Shown here: positions 55,451 to 64,000 of the stretch, one piece after another
Layout of the letters: each line of letters opens with the position of its first letter
Numbering within the stretch: the first letter of the stretch is position 1
Source: Gemella haemolysans ATCC 10379
GTDB taxonomy: Bacteria; Bacillota; Bacilli; Staphylococcales; Gemellaceae
DNA: 64,000 nt
Reading direction: 5' to 3'
NCBI RefSeq assembly: GCF_000173915.1
Contig: NZ_ACDZ02000014.1
Location: 372,001-436,000 of the forward strand
Position numbers and translations under genes: made by a program
Notes under the pieces: generated by a model
What the model saw: only the letters and a program-made list of their open reading frames with translations
Told to the model about the DNA's origin: nothing
The model's database searches: none

Positions 55451-56338
55451 ATGAAGAAAATATTATTGGCGTTATTTAGTTTTATTTTTGTCTTCTCTAT
55501 CGTAGGATGTACTACAAAGACTGAAACGAAAAAAGAAGAAAAAGTTATTAAAATGGGATTTGTTCCTCTGAAAAATAGTGAAAAACTTGTTGAAGATCTT
55601 AAACCAATCTCTGATTATCTTTCTGAAAGATTAGGGGTAAAAGTAGAAGCTTTTACAGCTAGTAACTATATTGGTGTAGTTGAGGGATTAGGTAGTGGAA
55701 GTGTTGATTTTGGTATCATTCCACCATTTTCATCTTTACTTGCTCAAAAACAAAGTAGTGCAAAACCTATACTAACTTCTAAAGGTAAAACAGGTAAACC
55801 TGGATACACTGCTGAATTATATGTAAGAAAAGATTCAGGTATTAAATCACTTCAAGATGTTAAAGGTAAAAAAGTAGCATTTGTAGATCCATCATCTTCA
55901 TCAGGGTATATTTATCCAGGTGCTATGTTAGTTGAAGCTGGTCTTAATTTAGATAAAGATATCAGTTATCAATTTAGTGGTGGACATGATAAGAGTTTAC
56001 AATTACTTCTTAACAAAGATGTTGATGTAATTGCGACATTCGATGGAGTAGAAGATAGATATGCTAAAGACTTCCCACAGGCAAAAACTGATATTCAAAA
56101 ATTAGCAACTAGTGATATGATTCCTGGTATTATGGTTACAACTTCTAGCAAAATGGATAAAGAGTTACAGGATAAATTAGAAAAAGCTCTTCGTGATGTT
56201 GAAAATGATCCAAAAATGAAAGAATTATTCACAAAGATGTTTAGTATCACTGGATTTACTGATGTGGATCAAGATGCTTATAAAAAAGTAGAAGCAACTG
56301 CAAAAGTTATGAATGTTGATTTAGATAAAGTAAAATAG
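55451..56338 (+). CDS. PhnD-like substrate-binding lipoprotein
   Basis: The 295-residue periplasmic-binding-type protein has lipobox IVGC with Cys20. The fold matches PhnD proteins that bind phosphonate, phosphite or phosphate: KMGFVPLKNSEKL at the start, FGIIPPFSSLLAQ, then GKKVAFVDPSSSSGYIYPGAML, in which the serine cluster usually holds the anion. GAGGAGG precedes the ATG. No permease or ATPase gene is next to it, and a terminator follows, so its transporter must be encoded elsewhere or it is an orphan. Confidence 0.85.
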   Translation: MKKILLALFSFIFVFSIVGCTTKTETKKEEKVIKMGFVPLKNSEKLVEDLKPISDYLSERLGVKVEAFTASNYIGVVEGLGSGSVDFGIIPPFSSLLAQKQSSAKPILTSKGKTGKPGYTAELYVRKDSGIKSLQDVKGKKVAFVDPSSSSGYIYPGAMLVEAGLNLDKDISYQFSGGHDKSLQLLLNKDVDVIATFDGVEDRYAKDFPQAKTDIQKLATSDMIPGIMVTTSSKMDKELQDKLEKALRDVENDPKMKELFTKMFSITGFTDVDQDAYKKVEATAKVMNVDLDKVK

Positions 56339-56345
56339 AAATATG

Positions 56346-56376
56346 AACTTGGTACATAATGTACCAAGTTTTTTTA
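56346..56376 (+). terminator. Intrinsic terminator after the PhnD-like gene
   Basis: AACTTGGTAC and GTACCAAGTT are exact complements with an ATAAT loop, followed by seven T. Confidence 0.93.
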
Positions 56377-56471
56377 TCTATGAAGCAAGTAAATATTTTG
56401 ATTAAATAAAACACTTGAGATTTTTTACGATTAATTTTATAATTAAATAATCAATCAGGAGTGTGAATGTA

Positions 56472-57053
56472 ATGTACGCATATATTAAAGGAAAAATTTC
56501 GGAAATTAATCCGACAAATATCGTTGTTGATAACAATGGAATAGGCTATGAAATAGTTGTTGCTAATCCGTACGAATATCAATTGAATGAAGAAAAAACT
56601 GTTTTTATTAGCCAACAAGTAAGGGAAGATTCTAATATACTTTATGGATTTTCTAATAAAGATCAGAAAAAAGTATTTTTACTATTATTAAAAGTAAAAG
56701 GTGTAGGACCTAAGAGTGCTTTAGCTATACTAGCTGGAGGTACTAGTGAAGAAATTATTGGAGCTATCGAGAATCAAGATGTGACATATTTAACGAAGTT
56801 TCCGGGAATTGGGAAAAAATCTGCTCAACAGATTATCCTTGATTTACAAGGTAAAGTTGATTTTAGTATGACTAATATTAGTAGTGCTCCAACTGCTGTA
56901 AATAATTATCTAAGTGATGCAATATTAGCATTGGAAGCTCTAGGATATAGCAAAAAAGAACTTGCAAAAATCGAGAAAAAATTATCAGCATTCGACTTCT
57001 CTGGTGTTGATGAATATGTAAAACAAGGATTAAAATTATTAATGAGTGCATAA
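56472..57053 (+). CDS. ruvA: Holliday junction DNA helicase subunit RuvA
   Basis: The 193-residue protein binds four-way DNA junctions and loads RuvB. The N-terminal OB fold starts MYAYIKGKISEI, and two helix-hairpin-helix motifs are visible (VKGVGPKSALAIL and FPGIGKKSAQQIILDL), followed by a flexible linker and the RuvB-binding C-terminal domain. ATG 56472 is ten bases after CAGGAG; the GTG at 56463 overlaps that site. It is the first gene of ruvAB. No ruvC follows, as expected in Firmicutes, which use RecU. Confidence 0.96.
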   Translation: MYAYIKGKISEINPTNIVVDNNGIGYEIVVANPYEYQLNEEKTVFISQQVREDSNILYGFSNKDQKKVFLLLLKVKGVGPKSALAILAGGTSEEIIGAIENQDVTYLTKFPGIGKKSAQQIILDLQGKVDFSMTNISSAPTAVNNYLSDAILALEALGYSKKELAKIEKKLSAFDFSGVDEYVKQGLKLLMSA

Positions 57054-57072
57054 TTGATGAAAGGAAGAAATT

Positions 57073-58074
57073 ATGGAAGATAGAATGGTATCTGCAAGTC
57101 AAAATTTTGGTGAAGAGCGAGAAGAACAGTCTTTAAGACCGAAGTTTCTTAGTCAATATATAGGACAAGAACAGATAAAAAGTAATTTGAAAATATTTAT
57201 AGAGGCTGCAAAACTTCGTGGCGAGGTTCTAGATCATTGCTTACTATATGGTCCTCCTGGATTAGGTAAGACAACACTCGCGACAATTATTGCCAATGAG
57301 ATGGAAGTGGGAATAAAATATACTTCGGGGCCTGCGATAGAAAAATCTGGAGATTTAGCTGCTATATTAACTAGTCTTGAACCAGGTGATGTTCTTTTTA
57401 TCGATGAAATTCACAGAATAAGTAGATCTATTGAAGAGATACTATATTCTGCGATGGAAGATTTTTATCTTGATATTGTAATTGGTAAAGGTGAAGAATC
57501 GCGTAGTATTAGGATTGAACTACCACCATTCACATTGGTTGGTGCAACTACGAGAGCTGGAGCTTTAACTGCACCACTTCGAGATAGGTTTGGTGTACAT
57601 TGTCGTCTGGAATTTTATACTATTTCTGAATTGCAAAACATTATAGAAAGAACATCTGATATTTTTGAATGTGATATTGATGAACAGAGTTCGTATGAAA
57701 TTGCGATGAGATCTCGTGGAACACCTCGAATAGCGAATAGGCTTCTTAAACGTGTAAGAGACTTCGCTCAAGTAAAAAATGATGGTGTTATAGCTAAGGA
57801 ATTAGCTGTTGAATCGTTGGATCTACTACAAGTAGATGCGAAAGGTCTTGATAATATCGACTATAAAATACTTGAATGTTTGATTAAGCGTTATGAAGGT
57901 CGTGCTGTAGGTCTTGAAACAATTGCTGTGACTATAGGTGAAGAAAGTATCACTATAGAAGATGTATATGAGCCATATCTTGTAAAAGAAGGATTTATAG
58001 AACGTACGCCTAGAGGACGTCGTGCTACATCTAAAGCATATCAGCATTTAGGAATAGCGTATAAAGTTGAATAA
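57073..58074 (+). CDS. ruvB: Holliday junction DNA helicase subunit RuvB
   Basis: The 333-residue AAA+ motor of branch migration has Walker A GPPGLGKT (60-67), Walker B LFIDEIHR, sensor [18 protein letters not shown] and a C-terminal winged helix ([13 protein letters not shown]). AAAGGAAG precedes the ATG, 19 bp after ruvA. Confidence 0.97.
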   Translation: MEDRMVSASQNFGEEREEQSLRPKFLSQYIGQEQIKSNLKIFIEAAKLRGEVLDHCLLYGPPGLGKTTLATIIANEMEVGIKYTSGPAIEKSGDLAAILTSLEPGDVLFIDEIHRISRSIEEILYSAMEDFYLDIVIGKGEESRSIRIELPPFTLVGATTRAGALTAPLRDRFGVHCRLEFYTISELQNIIERTSDIFECDIDEQSSYEIAMRSRGTPRIANRLLKRVRDFAQVKNDGVIAKELAVESLDLLQVDAKGLDNIDYKILECLIKRYEGRAVGLETIAVTIGEESITIEDVYEPYLVKEGFIERTPRGRRATSKAYQHLGIAYKVE

Positions 58075-58085
58075 TTAATAAATAA

Positions 58086-58138
58086 TGGGTTTCGTTAAGT
58101 TTGAAATGTCAAAATTTCATATTTCGGAACCTATTTTT
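58086..58138 (+). terminator. Terminator after ruvB
   Basis: TGGGTTTCG and CGGAACCTA pair with G-T pairs, enclosing an inner stem (TTGAAAT / ATTTCAT), followed by five T. Confidence 0.75.
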
Positions 58139-58249
58139 AGTAGTTATTGATAATGTCTTTTAATTAGAAATGATATTAATTGTAAAATAAATTAAAGTAT
58201 ATTAAACTTGTGTAGTAAATATTAGAAATATTAGAAGGATTAAATTTGT

Positions 58250-59014
58250 ATGATTGATAGTAAACAATTTATAAATACAAGACACAAAAATCAAAAAATT
58301 AATTATGATAACGTACTAAAAGAACTTATAAAAGAATGGGAGAAGACTAATTTTCGTCCAAAAATTCTTATTCACTCTTGTTGTGCTCCTTGTAGTACAT
58401 ATGTATTAGAATATTTATCTGAGATTAGTGATATTACAATATTTTTCTCAAATTCTAACATACATCCGAAAGAAGAATATATTAAACGTATGTTAGTGCA
58501 AAAAGATTTTGTAGAAGAGTTTAATAAAAGAAATGATAAAAAGATTAAATTCTTAGCTGATGAGTACGCACCAAGCAAATTTATCAGTGCTGTAAAAGGA
58601 CATGAAGAGGATAGAGAAGGAGGAGATAGATGTCATATTTGTTATGAAATGCGTTTAGACTCTTCTGCCCAAAAGGCTGAGGAACTAGGTTATGACTATT
58701 TTGCCTCTGCTTTGACACTTAGTCCTAAAAAAAATGCTACTGTAATAAATGAAGCTGGATATGTTCTTCAGGAACAAGTTTCAATATATTATCTACCATC
58801 TGATTTTAAAAAGAATAATGGTTATAAAAGATCTGTAGAAATGTGTAATGACTATAATATATATAGACAATGTTACTGTGGATGTGTATTTGCAGCTAAA
58901 GATCAAGGTATTGATTTTAAAGAAGTAAATAAAAAAGCTCGAGACTTCAATAGAAATCATGAGGATTATGAGAAATTTAAATCATTAATTAAACTTGGTG
59001 GAGAATTGATTTAA
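58250..59014 (+). CDS. queH: Epoxyqueuosine reductase QueH
   Basis: Catalyses the last step of queuosine synthesis in tRNA, reducing epoxyqueuosine; this is the DUF208 type. Family cysteines are present: HSCCAPC (Cys44, Cys45, Cys48), RCHICYEMRL (Cys128, Cys131) and QCYCGC near the C-terminus, which hold the iron-sulfur cluster and the extra iron. It is 254 residues long. AAGGA precedes ATG 58250. No other queuosine gene and no preQ1 riboswitch was found next to it. Confidence 0.92.
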   Translation: MIDSKQFINTRHKNQKINYDNVLKELIKEWEKTNFRPKILIHSCCAPCSTYVLEYLSEISDITIFFSNSNIHPKEEYIKRMLVQKDFVEEFNKRNDKKIKFLADEYAPSKFISAVKGHEEDREGGDRCHICYEMRLDSSAQKAEELGYDYFASALTLSPKKNATVINEAGYVLQEQVSIYYLPSDFKKNNGYKRSVEMCNDYNIYRQCYCGCVFAAKDQGIDFKEVNKKARDFNRNHEDYEKFKSLIKLGGELI

Positions 59015-59085
59015 TTTTCATAAATAGGTTTACAATATAGAAATTAAAACATAATAATTTTAAAATTAATTAATGTAAATAATAT

Positions 59086-59127
59086 AAAAAAGTATCGTTA
59101 TTTTTCCTTGTGATCGATACTTTTTTT
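59086..59127 (+). terminator. Intrinsic terminator after queH
   Basis: AAAAAAGTATCG and CGATACTTTTTT are exact complements, ending in seven T. The A run on the left would also allow function on the other strand. Confidence 0.88.
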
Positions 59128-59278
59128 ATTTTTATGTTTTGAAGTTAATTATTACTGAAAAAAATGTTTTCATGATTTTTTCAGAATTTGAGTAGTAAAT
59201 GCTTACTGTATAGATAAGAAACGGTTTTCTTTGTTGTAGAATAAGCACTATTCTTATTATGGAATAAGTATAAAATAC

Positions 59279-59307
59279 TTGTAAATATTGCTTTCATGTG
59301 TTATTAT
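59279..59307 (+). promoter_or_regulatory. Probable ptsHI promoter
   Basis: TTGTAA at 59279-59284 and TATTAT at 59302-59307 are 17 bp apart, 40 bp before the start codon of ptsH. Upstream (59239-59262) are short AATAAG / CTTATT inverted repeats of unknown meaning. Confidence 0.65.
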
Positions 59308-59347
59308 TTGAATGTAAATATTTTTTTAAATAAAAGGAGACATGACT

Positions 59348-59611
59348 ATGTTACAAAAAGAATTTAAAGTTATCGATGAAACAGGAATCCACGCTAGACC
59401 AGCTACTTTATTAGTACAAGCTGCATCAAAATTCCAATCAAACATTGAATTAGAATTCAACGGACGTAAAGTTAACTTAAAATCAATTATGGGTGTTATG
59501 AGTCTTGGAGTTGGAAAAGACGCTGATATCGTAATTTACGCTGATGGAGCTGACGAAGCAGAAGCATTAGCAGCATTAGAAGAAACAATGAAGAAAGAAG
59601 GATTAGCATAA
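59348..59611 (+). CDS. ptsH: Phosphocarrier protein HPr
   Basis: Small carrier of the sugar phosphotransferase system that passes phosphate from enzyme I to the sugar permeases. With ATG 59348 the active His is residue 15 (GIHARPAT) and the regulatory Ser is residue 46 (LKSIMGV), exactly the family numbering. The ATG at 59342 is also too close to the AAGGAG site. The intact Ser46 means it can be phosphorylated by HPr kinase for catabolite control. ptsI starts one base after its stop. Confidence 0.97.
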   Translation: MLQKEFKVIDETGIHARPATLLVQAASKFQSNIELEFNGRKVNLKSIMGVMSLGVGKDADIVIYADGADEAEALAALEETMKKEGLA

Positions 59612-59612
59612 A

Positions 59613-61325
59613 ATGTTACAACTAAAAGGTATTGCAGCCTCTCAAGGGATATCTTTTGCTAAAGCATACATTTTTGTTGAACCAAACTTAACAGTTAAAG
59701 AAGTTAAAGTTCAAGATGTTGTTGCTGAGGTTAAACGTTTTGAAGATGCGATTGAAATTTCTAAAAAAGAATTAACAATTATTAAAGATAAAGCTCATGA
59801 AAATTTAGGTGCTGATAAAGCAGCTATTTTCGAAGCTCACTTATTAATTTTAGAAGACCCAGAATTTATGGGAACTGTTAAAACTGACATTCAATCAAAA
59901 GAAATTAACGCTGAATATGCATTAAAAGAAACTTCAGATATGTTTGTTTCAATGTTTGAATCAATGGATAATGACTACATGAAAGAACGTGCTGCTGATA
60001 TTCGTGACGTTTCTAAACGTATTTTAGCTCACTTACTAGGTGTAGACTTACCAAACCCAAGCTTAATCGATGAAGAAGTTATCGTTATTGCAGAAGACTT
60101 AACTCCATCTGATACTGCACAACTTAACAAACAATATGTTAAAGGTTTTGCTACAAATATTGGGGGACGTACTTCTCACTCAGCTATCATGGCTAGATCA
60201 TTAGAAATTCCTGCAGTAGTAGGAACTAGTACAATTACTGAAGAAGTTAAGAATGGAGATATTCTTATTCTTGATGGATTAGATGGTGTTGTATATGTAA
60301 ATCCAGATGAAGCTACTACAGCTGAATTAAAAGAAAAACACGTTAAATTCGAAGAGCAAAAAGCTGAATGGGCTAAATTAGTTTCAGAAAAATCTGTTAC
60401 TAAAGATGGTCATGAAGTAATTTTAGCTGCTAACATCGGTACACCAGCTGACTTAGAAGGTGTTAATAACAACGGTGGAGAAGCTGTAGGTTTATACCGT
60501 ACAGAATTCTTGTACATGGGACGTGATCAACTACCAACTGAAGAAGAACAATTCGAAGCTTACAAAGCTGTATTAGAAGGAATGGGTGACAAACCTGTTG
60601 TAGTTCGTACTTTAGACATCGGTGGAGATAAAGAATTACCATACTTAGATTTACCAAAAGAAATGAATCCATTCTTAGGATTTAGAGCAATTCGTCTTTG
60701 CCTAGAAGAAAAAGACTTATTCAGAACTCAACTTAGAGCATTATTACGTGCATCAGTTTATGGTAAACTATGTGTAATGTTCCCAATGATCGCTACAGTT
60801 CAAGAATTTAGAGCTGCTAAAGCACTATTCTTAGAAGAAAAAGAAAAATTAGTAGCGGAAGGTGTTTCAGTAAGTAACGATATCGAATTAGGTATCATGG
60901 TTGAGATTCCATCAACTGCTGTTATCGCTGATATCTTTGCTAAAGAAGTGGACTTCTTCTCAATCGGTACTAACGACTTAGTTCAATACACTATGGCAGC
61001 AGACCGTATGAGTGAAAAAGTATCATACTTATACCAACCATATAACCCAGCAATCTTACGTCTTGTGAAAAATGTTATTGAAGCATCTCACAAAGAAGGT
61101 AAATGGACTGGAATGTGTGGAGAAATGGCTGGAGACAGCTTAGCTATTCCATTACTATTAGGTATGGGATTAGATGAGTTCTCTATGTCGGCTACTTCAA
61201 TTCTTCAAGCACGTAGCCAAATCAAAAACTTATCATTAGATAAGATGAAAGAATTAGTTGATAAAGCTATTATGTGTTCAACAACTGAAGAAGTATTAGC
61301 ATTAGTTGCAGAATATACTAAATAA
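59613..61325 (+). CDS. ptsI: PTS enzyme I
   Basis: Takes phosphate from phosphoenolpyruvate and passes it to HPr. Its 570 residues show the phosphohistidine motif [13 protein letters not shown] (His189), the PEP-binding barrel signature ([27 protein letters not shown]) and Cys502 in GMCGEMAGD. Second gene of the ptsHI operon, with start one base after ptsH. Codon use and high conservation suggest strong expression. Confidence 0.98.
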   Translation: MLQLKGIAASQGISFAKAYIFVEPNLTVKEVKVQDVVAEVKRFEDAIEISKKELTIIKDKAHENLGADKAAIFEAHLLILEDPEFMGTVKTDIQSKEINAEYALKETSDMFVSMFESMDNDYMKERAADIRDVSKRILAHLLGVDLPNPSLIDEEVIVIAEDLTPSDTAQLNKQYVKGFATNIGGRTSHSAIMARSLEIPAVVGTSTITEEVKNGDILILDGLDGVVYVNPDEATTAELKEKHVKFEEQKAEWAKLVSEKSVTKDGHEVILAANIGTPADLEGVNNNGGEAVGLYRTEFLYMGRDQLPTEEEQFEAYKAVLEGMGDKPVVVRTLDIGGDKELPYLDLPKEMNPFLGFRAIRLCLEEKDLFRTQLRALLRASVYGKLCVMFPMIATVQEFRAAKALFLEEKEKLVAEGVSVSNDIELGIMVEIPSTAVIADIFAKEVDFFSIGTNDLVQYTMAADRMSEKVSYLYQPYNPAILRLVKNVIEASHKEGKWTGMCGEMAGDSLAIPLLLGMGLDEFSMSATSILQARSQIKNLSLDKMKELVDKAIMCSTTEEVLALVAEYTK

Positions 61326-61332
61326 TTATTAT

Positions 61333-61364
61333 AAGACTTTCGATGAAAATCGGAAGTCTTTTTT
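61333..61364 (+). terminator. Intrinsic terminator after ptsI
   Basis: AAGACTTTCGAT pairs with ATCGGAAGTCTT (one G-T) around GAAA, followed by six T. Confidence 0.93.
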
Positions 61365-61460
61365 ATACTAAGTAAAGTTTTCCAAATAATATAATTATAA
61401 TTTTGTATAGTGAAAAATACAAAAACAGGAAGAAATTTATTATTCAAATAGCCATATCTG

Positions 61461-61489
61461 TTGACATTCGGGAACATTTGTATTATCAT
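61461..61489 (+). promoter_or_regulatory. Promoter of the pheST T-box transcript
   Basis: TTGACA at 61461-61466 and TATCAT at 61484-61489 are 17 bp apart. TATTAT at 61481 is a nearer but badly spaced alternative. Confidence 0.65.
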
Positions 61490-61499
61490 TTTAAGTATG

Positions 61500-61755
61500 A
61501 ATTTTTCAAAAAACGATGATTAAGACGGTATATTGAATGTTTTTAACAGGGAGCAACTCCGTGACTGAGAGAGTTGTATGAACTGAGAATATATTTTCAG
61601 CTTATGAGTAATTGTATAAGTAGACTATGAGTACAATCGGGTGGTACCCGTTATCAACTATATTAAGGAAGCGATTATGCTTTAAAATACGGGTGGTACC
61701 ACGATATATTCGTCCCTTGAGACTAAGTCTTGAGGGGCTTTTTATTTTGGATAAA
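61500..61755 (+). promoter_or_regulatory. T-box leader of pheST with a repeated core
   Basis: The core ACGGGTGGTACCACG (61689-61703) is followed by TTCGTCCC and a terminator stem (CCCTTGAGACT with AGTCTTGAGGGG, then T run to about 61748). TTC at 61596-61598, within an AT-rich bulge of stem I, is a plausible phenylalanine specifier. A second GGGTGGTACC lies earlier (61638-61650) as CGGGTGGTACCCG, a small hairpin by itself. Uncharged tRNA-Phe would favour read-through. The gap from 61326 to 61805 holds this leader, the ptsI terminator and the promoter. Confidence 0.88.
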
Positions 61756-61805
61756 TAATAGAACTTATAGTAATGTCTTTATATTAAATTTTTAAGGAGG
61801 AACTT

Positions 61806-62828
61806 ATGACTTTAGAGAATATAAGAAAAGAATATTTAGAATTAGTTAAAACAATTAAAGATGAAAAAGAACTTTATGACCTAAGAGTTAAATTTTTAGG
61901 GAAAAAAGGTGCACTAACGGAAGTTATGAAAGGTGCACGTGATTTATCGCCAGAAGAAAGACCAACTTTTGGGAAACTTGTTAACGAGGTTAAAACTTTT
62001 ATTAATGATAGTTTAGAAGAGAGAAAAGCTGAATTAGCTAAGGCTGCATTAGAGTTGAAATTAGCTAGTGAGGACATTGATGTTACTCTACCTAGTAAAA
62101 AAGTTGAATTAGGTGGAATTAACCCATTAAATAAAATTATTGAAGAGATTGAAGAAATTTTTATTTCTATGGGATATTCAGTTGCTGAAGGACCTGAAGT
62201 AGAAACTGACAAGTTTAACTTTGAGATGTTAAACTTACCTAAAGATCACCCAGCTCGTGATATGCAAGATTCATTTTATATTACAAATGAATTATTAATG
62301 AGAACACAAACATCACCTGTTCAAGCACGTGAAATGTTAAAAGCTAATGGAGAAGGACCTATCAAGATTATTTGTCCTGGTAAAGTATTCCGTCGTGATA
62401 ATGACGATGCTACTCACTCTCACCAATTTACTCAAATTGAAGGATTAGTAGTAGATAAAAACATCACATTTAGTGATTTAAAAGGTACTTTAGAGCACTT
62501 TATTAAAGCTGTATTCGGAGAAAATAAAAAAATCCGTCTACGTCCAAGCTTCTTCCCGTTCACTGAGCCTTCAGTAGAGGTTGATGTATCTTGGGGTAAT
62601 GAAGATGATGAAGAAAACATTAAATGGCTTGAAATTTTAGGAGCTGGTATGGTTCACCCTAACGTTCTTAAAATGGCTGGTTTTGATCCAGAAGTATACT
62701 CTGGATTCGCTTTTGGTATGGGGCCAGAACGTGTTGCGATGTTAAAATATGGAATTAGCGATATTAGAAGTTTCTACACAAATGATGTAAGATTCTTAAA
62801 ACAATTCAATAGTGATAGAAACGATTAA
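61806..62828 (+). CDS. pheS: Phenylalanine--tRNA ligase alpha subunit
   Basis: Catalytic subunit of the alpha2-beta2 enzyme that charges tRNA-Phe. Its 340 residues include the class II motifs: [20 protein letters not shown] (motif 1 region), [16 protein letters not shown] (motif 2) and [14 protein letters not shown] (motif 3). An N-terminal coiled coil (1-85) binds tRNA. AAGGAGG precedes the ATG. pheT follows after 12 bp. Confidence 0.97.
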   Translation: MTLENIRKEYLELVKTIKDEKELYDLRVKFLGKKGALTEVMKGARDLSPEERPTFGKLVNEVKTFINDSLEERKAELAKAALELKLASEDIDVTLPSKKVELGGINPLNKIIEEIEEIFISMGYSVAEGPEVETDKFNFEMLNLPKDHPARDMQDSFYITNELLMRTQTSPVQAREMLKANGEGPIKIICPGKVFRRDNDDATHSHQFTQIEGLVVDKNITFSDLKGTLEHFIKAVFGENKKIRLRPSFFPFTEPSVEVDVSWGNEDDEENIKWLEILGAGMVHPNVLKMAGFDPEVYSGFAFGMGPERVAMLKYGISDIRSFYTNDVRFLKQFNSDRND

Positions 62829-62840
62829 TAGGAGGTAGTA

Positions 62841-64000
62841 ATGTTAGTAAGTTATAATTGGTTAAAACAATATACGAATGTTGAAGATAATGCAAATGCA
62901 TTAGCTGAAAAAATCACACGTGGTGGTATTGAAGTTGAAGGTGTTGAATATTTAGCAGAAGAAATATCTAACGTTGTAGTTGGATATGTAGTATCTAAAG
63001 AAAAACACCCTGATGCTGAAAAATTAAATGTATGTCAAGTAAACGTTGGTGAAGAAGAAAATCTACAAATTGTTTGTGGTGCACCAAATGTTGATGCTGG
63101 ACAATATGTAATTGTTGCTAAAGTAGGAGCAAAATTACCAGGAATTAAAATTAAAAAAGCTAAACTTCGTGGTGTAGAATCACAAGGTATGATTTGTTCA
63201 TTAGCTGAATTAGGATTAAGTAAGAGTGTAGTGTCTAAAAATTATCAAGAAGGTATCTACGTATTTGAGACTGAGCAAGAGTTAGGTTCTGATGTTGTTG
63301 AAGTACTTGGTTTAAATGATTATATCTTAGATTTATCAATTACACCTAACAGAGCGGATGCATTAAGTATGCGTGGTCTTACTTATGAATTAGGAGCTTT
63401 ATACAATAACAAAGTTAACTTTAATGATGTAGAAAAAGAAGAAAAATACGAAGCTACTTCATTACAAGTTGCTATCGAAAGTGATTCTTGTAGAAACTAT
63501 GTAGGTCAAATAGTGAAAAATGTTGAAGTGAAATCTTCGCCACTATGGTTACAAACAAGACTTATGAATTCTGGAATTCGTCCGATTAACAACATTGTAG
63601 ATATTACAAACTACGTACTGTTAGAATTTGGTCAACCAATGCATGCATTCGATAAAGATTTAGTTGGAGATAAAATCGTAGTTCGTGATGCTAAAGAAGG
63701 TGAAGTTCTAGAAACTCTTGATGGAGAAGAGAGAAAATTACAAACAACTGATTTAGTAATTACTGATGGAACGCGCGCTATTGCTCTTGGAGGAGTAATG
63801 GGTGGTAAAAACACAGAAGTAAGTGAAGAAACTAAAAATATTATTTTAGAATCTGCATATTTTAATCCGACATCAGTTCGTCGTACTTCAGCTGCTCATG
63901 GGTTAAGAAGTGATTCTTCTGCAAGATTTGAAAAAGGTATTGATCCTAATATGCAAAAAGCAGCCCTTGCTCGTGCAGTAGAATTAATCTTAGAATTATG
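62841..64000 (+). CDS. pheT: Phenylalanine--tRNA ligase beta subunit, 3' end outside window
   Basis: Starts at ATG 62841 behind AGGAGG and is open to the right edge (386 full codons, of about 800 expected). The N-terminal part (about 1-35, YNWLKQYTNVEDNANALAE) is followed by an EMAP-like tRNA-binding domain (about 40-148, KEKHPDAEKLNVCQVNVG) and the B3/4 domain with editing function (from about 210, NYVLLEFGQPMHAFD). Second gene of the pheST operon under the T-box. Confidence 0.97.
   Translation, partial: MLVSYNWLKQYTNVEDNANALAEKITRGGIEVEGVEYLAEEISNVVVGYVVSKEKHPDAEKLNVCQVNVGEEENLQIVCGAPNVDAGQYVIVAKVGAKLPGIKIKKAKLRGVESQGMICSLAELGLSKSVVSKNYQEGIYVFETEQELGSDVVEVLGLNDYILDLSITPNRADALSMRGLTYELGALYNNKVNFNDVEKEEKYEATSLQVAIESDSCRNYVGQIVKNVEVKSSPLWLQTRLMNSGIRPINNIVDITNYVLLEFGQPMHAFDKDLVGDKIVVRDAKEGEVLETLDGEERKLQTTDLVITDGTRAIALGGVMGGKNTEVSEETKNIILESAYFNPTSVRRTSAAHGLRSDSSARFEKGIDPNMQKAALARAVELILEL

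Noticed and set aside
58140-58249. preQ1 riboswitch before queH
   Set aside because: I could not find the compact preQ1-I pseudoknot pattern; the only structure nearby is the ruvB terminator.

Overview
The window looks like chromosomal DNA of a very AT-rich Firmicute, most likely a Gemella species. This is inferred from gene content, not from a database search. Supporting signs are a CtsR-type heat-shock operator, T-box leaders before ileS and pheST, LipL-type lipoyl metabolism, ruvAB without ruvC, and two very large secreted proteases. One protease carries a YSIRK-like signal with an N-terminal LPxTG-type motif in the manner of oral streptococcal zinc metalloproteases.

Positions 1 to about 22.4 kb form an accessory region. 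It is rich in nuclease-like, toxin-antitoxin-like and phage-defence-like genes and in broken or duplicated genes, but no transposase or integrase was seen. It holds a Fic protein, a RelB/DinJ-like protein without a partner toxin, an unassigned two-gene cassette (soluble protein plus four-helix membrane protein), a DUF1828/DUF1829 gene with a small partner, a decayed LlaJI-type restriction system, an unassigned membrane cluster with a broken third gene, a PIN-like nuclease, a PD-(D/E)XK protein and an AIPR-type abortive infection gene. Three copies of a small unknown gene, two of them followed by a GNAT gene, lie around 3.1, 4.8 and 7.4 kb and have been deleted reciprocally. The unassigned cassette and the DUF1828 pair lie between these copies. 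Another block (12.3-15.7 kb) holds a MarR regulator, a cupin remnant, an aldo/keto reductase and a flavodoxin remnant between an intact DUF5067 lipoprotein gene and a truncated copy of it.

From 22.5 kb on the content is mostly core: clpB with two CtsR boxes over its promoter, a RelBE-like toxin-antitoxin pair, an Asp/Glu racemase-like gene, lipL, a PTS_EIIC_2 membrane protein, ileS with a T-box, a HIRAN gene next to a WYL regulator, secA, a sirtuin, and a heterodimeric ABC exporter with one degenerate ATP site. Next come two secreted proteases, 41.7-48.3 kb and 49.7-54.9 kb, separated by cutC and a glyoxalase-like gene. The first protein joins a V8-like serine protease domain and an M26 zinc metalloprotease domain in one chain. 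The second is a C5a-peptidase-like subtilisin. Both carry the same 20-residue repeat (EYTGVQAG.IVEP...), with about 14.5 copies in the first and 4.5 in the second.

The last part holds tRNA-His and tRNA-Cys, a PhnD-like lipoprotein without transporter partners, ruvAB, queH, ptsHI, and pheST with a T-box leader in which the GGGTGGTACC core appears twice. pheT runs off the right edge. Most transcription units end in clear intrinsic terminators, which are listed.
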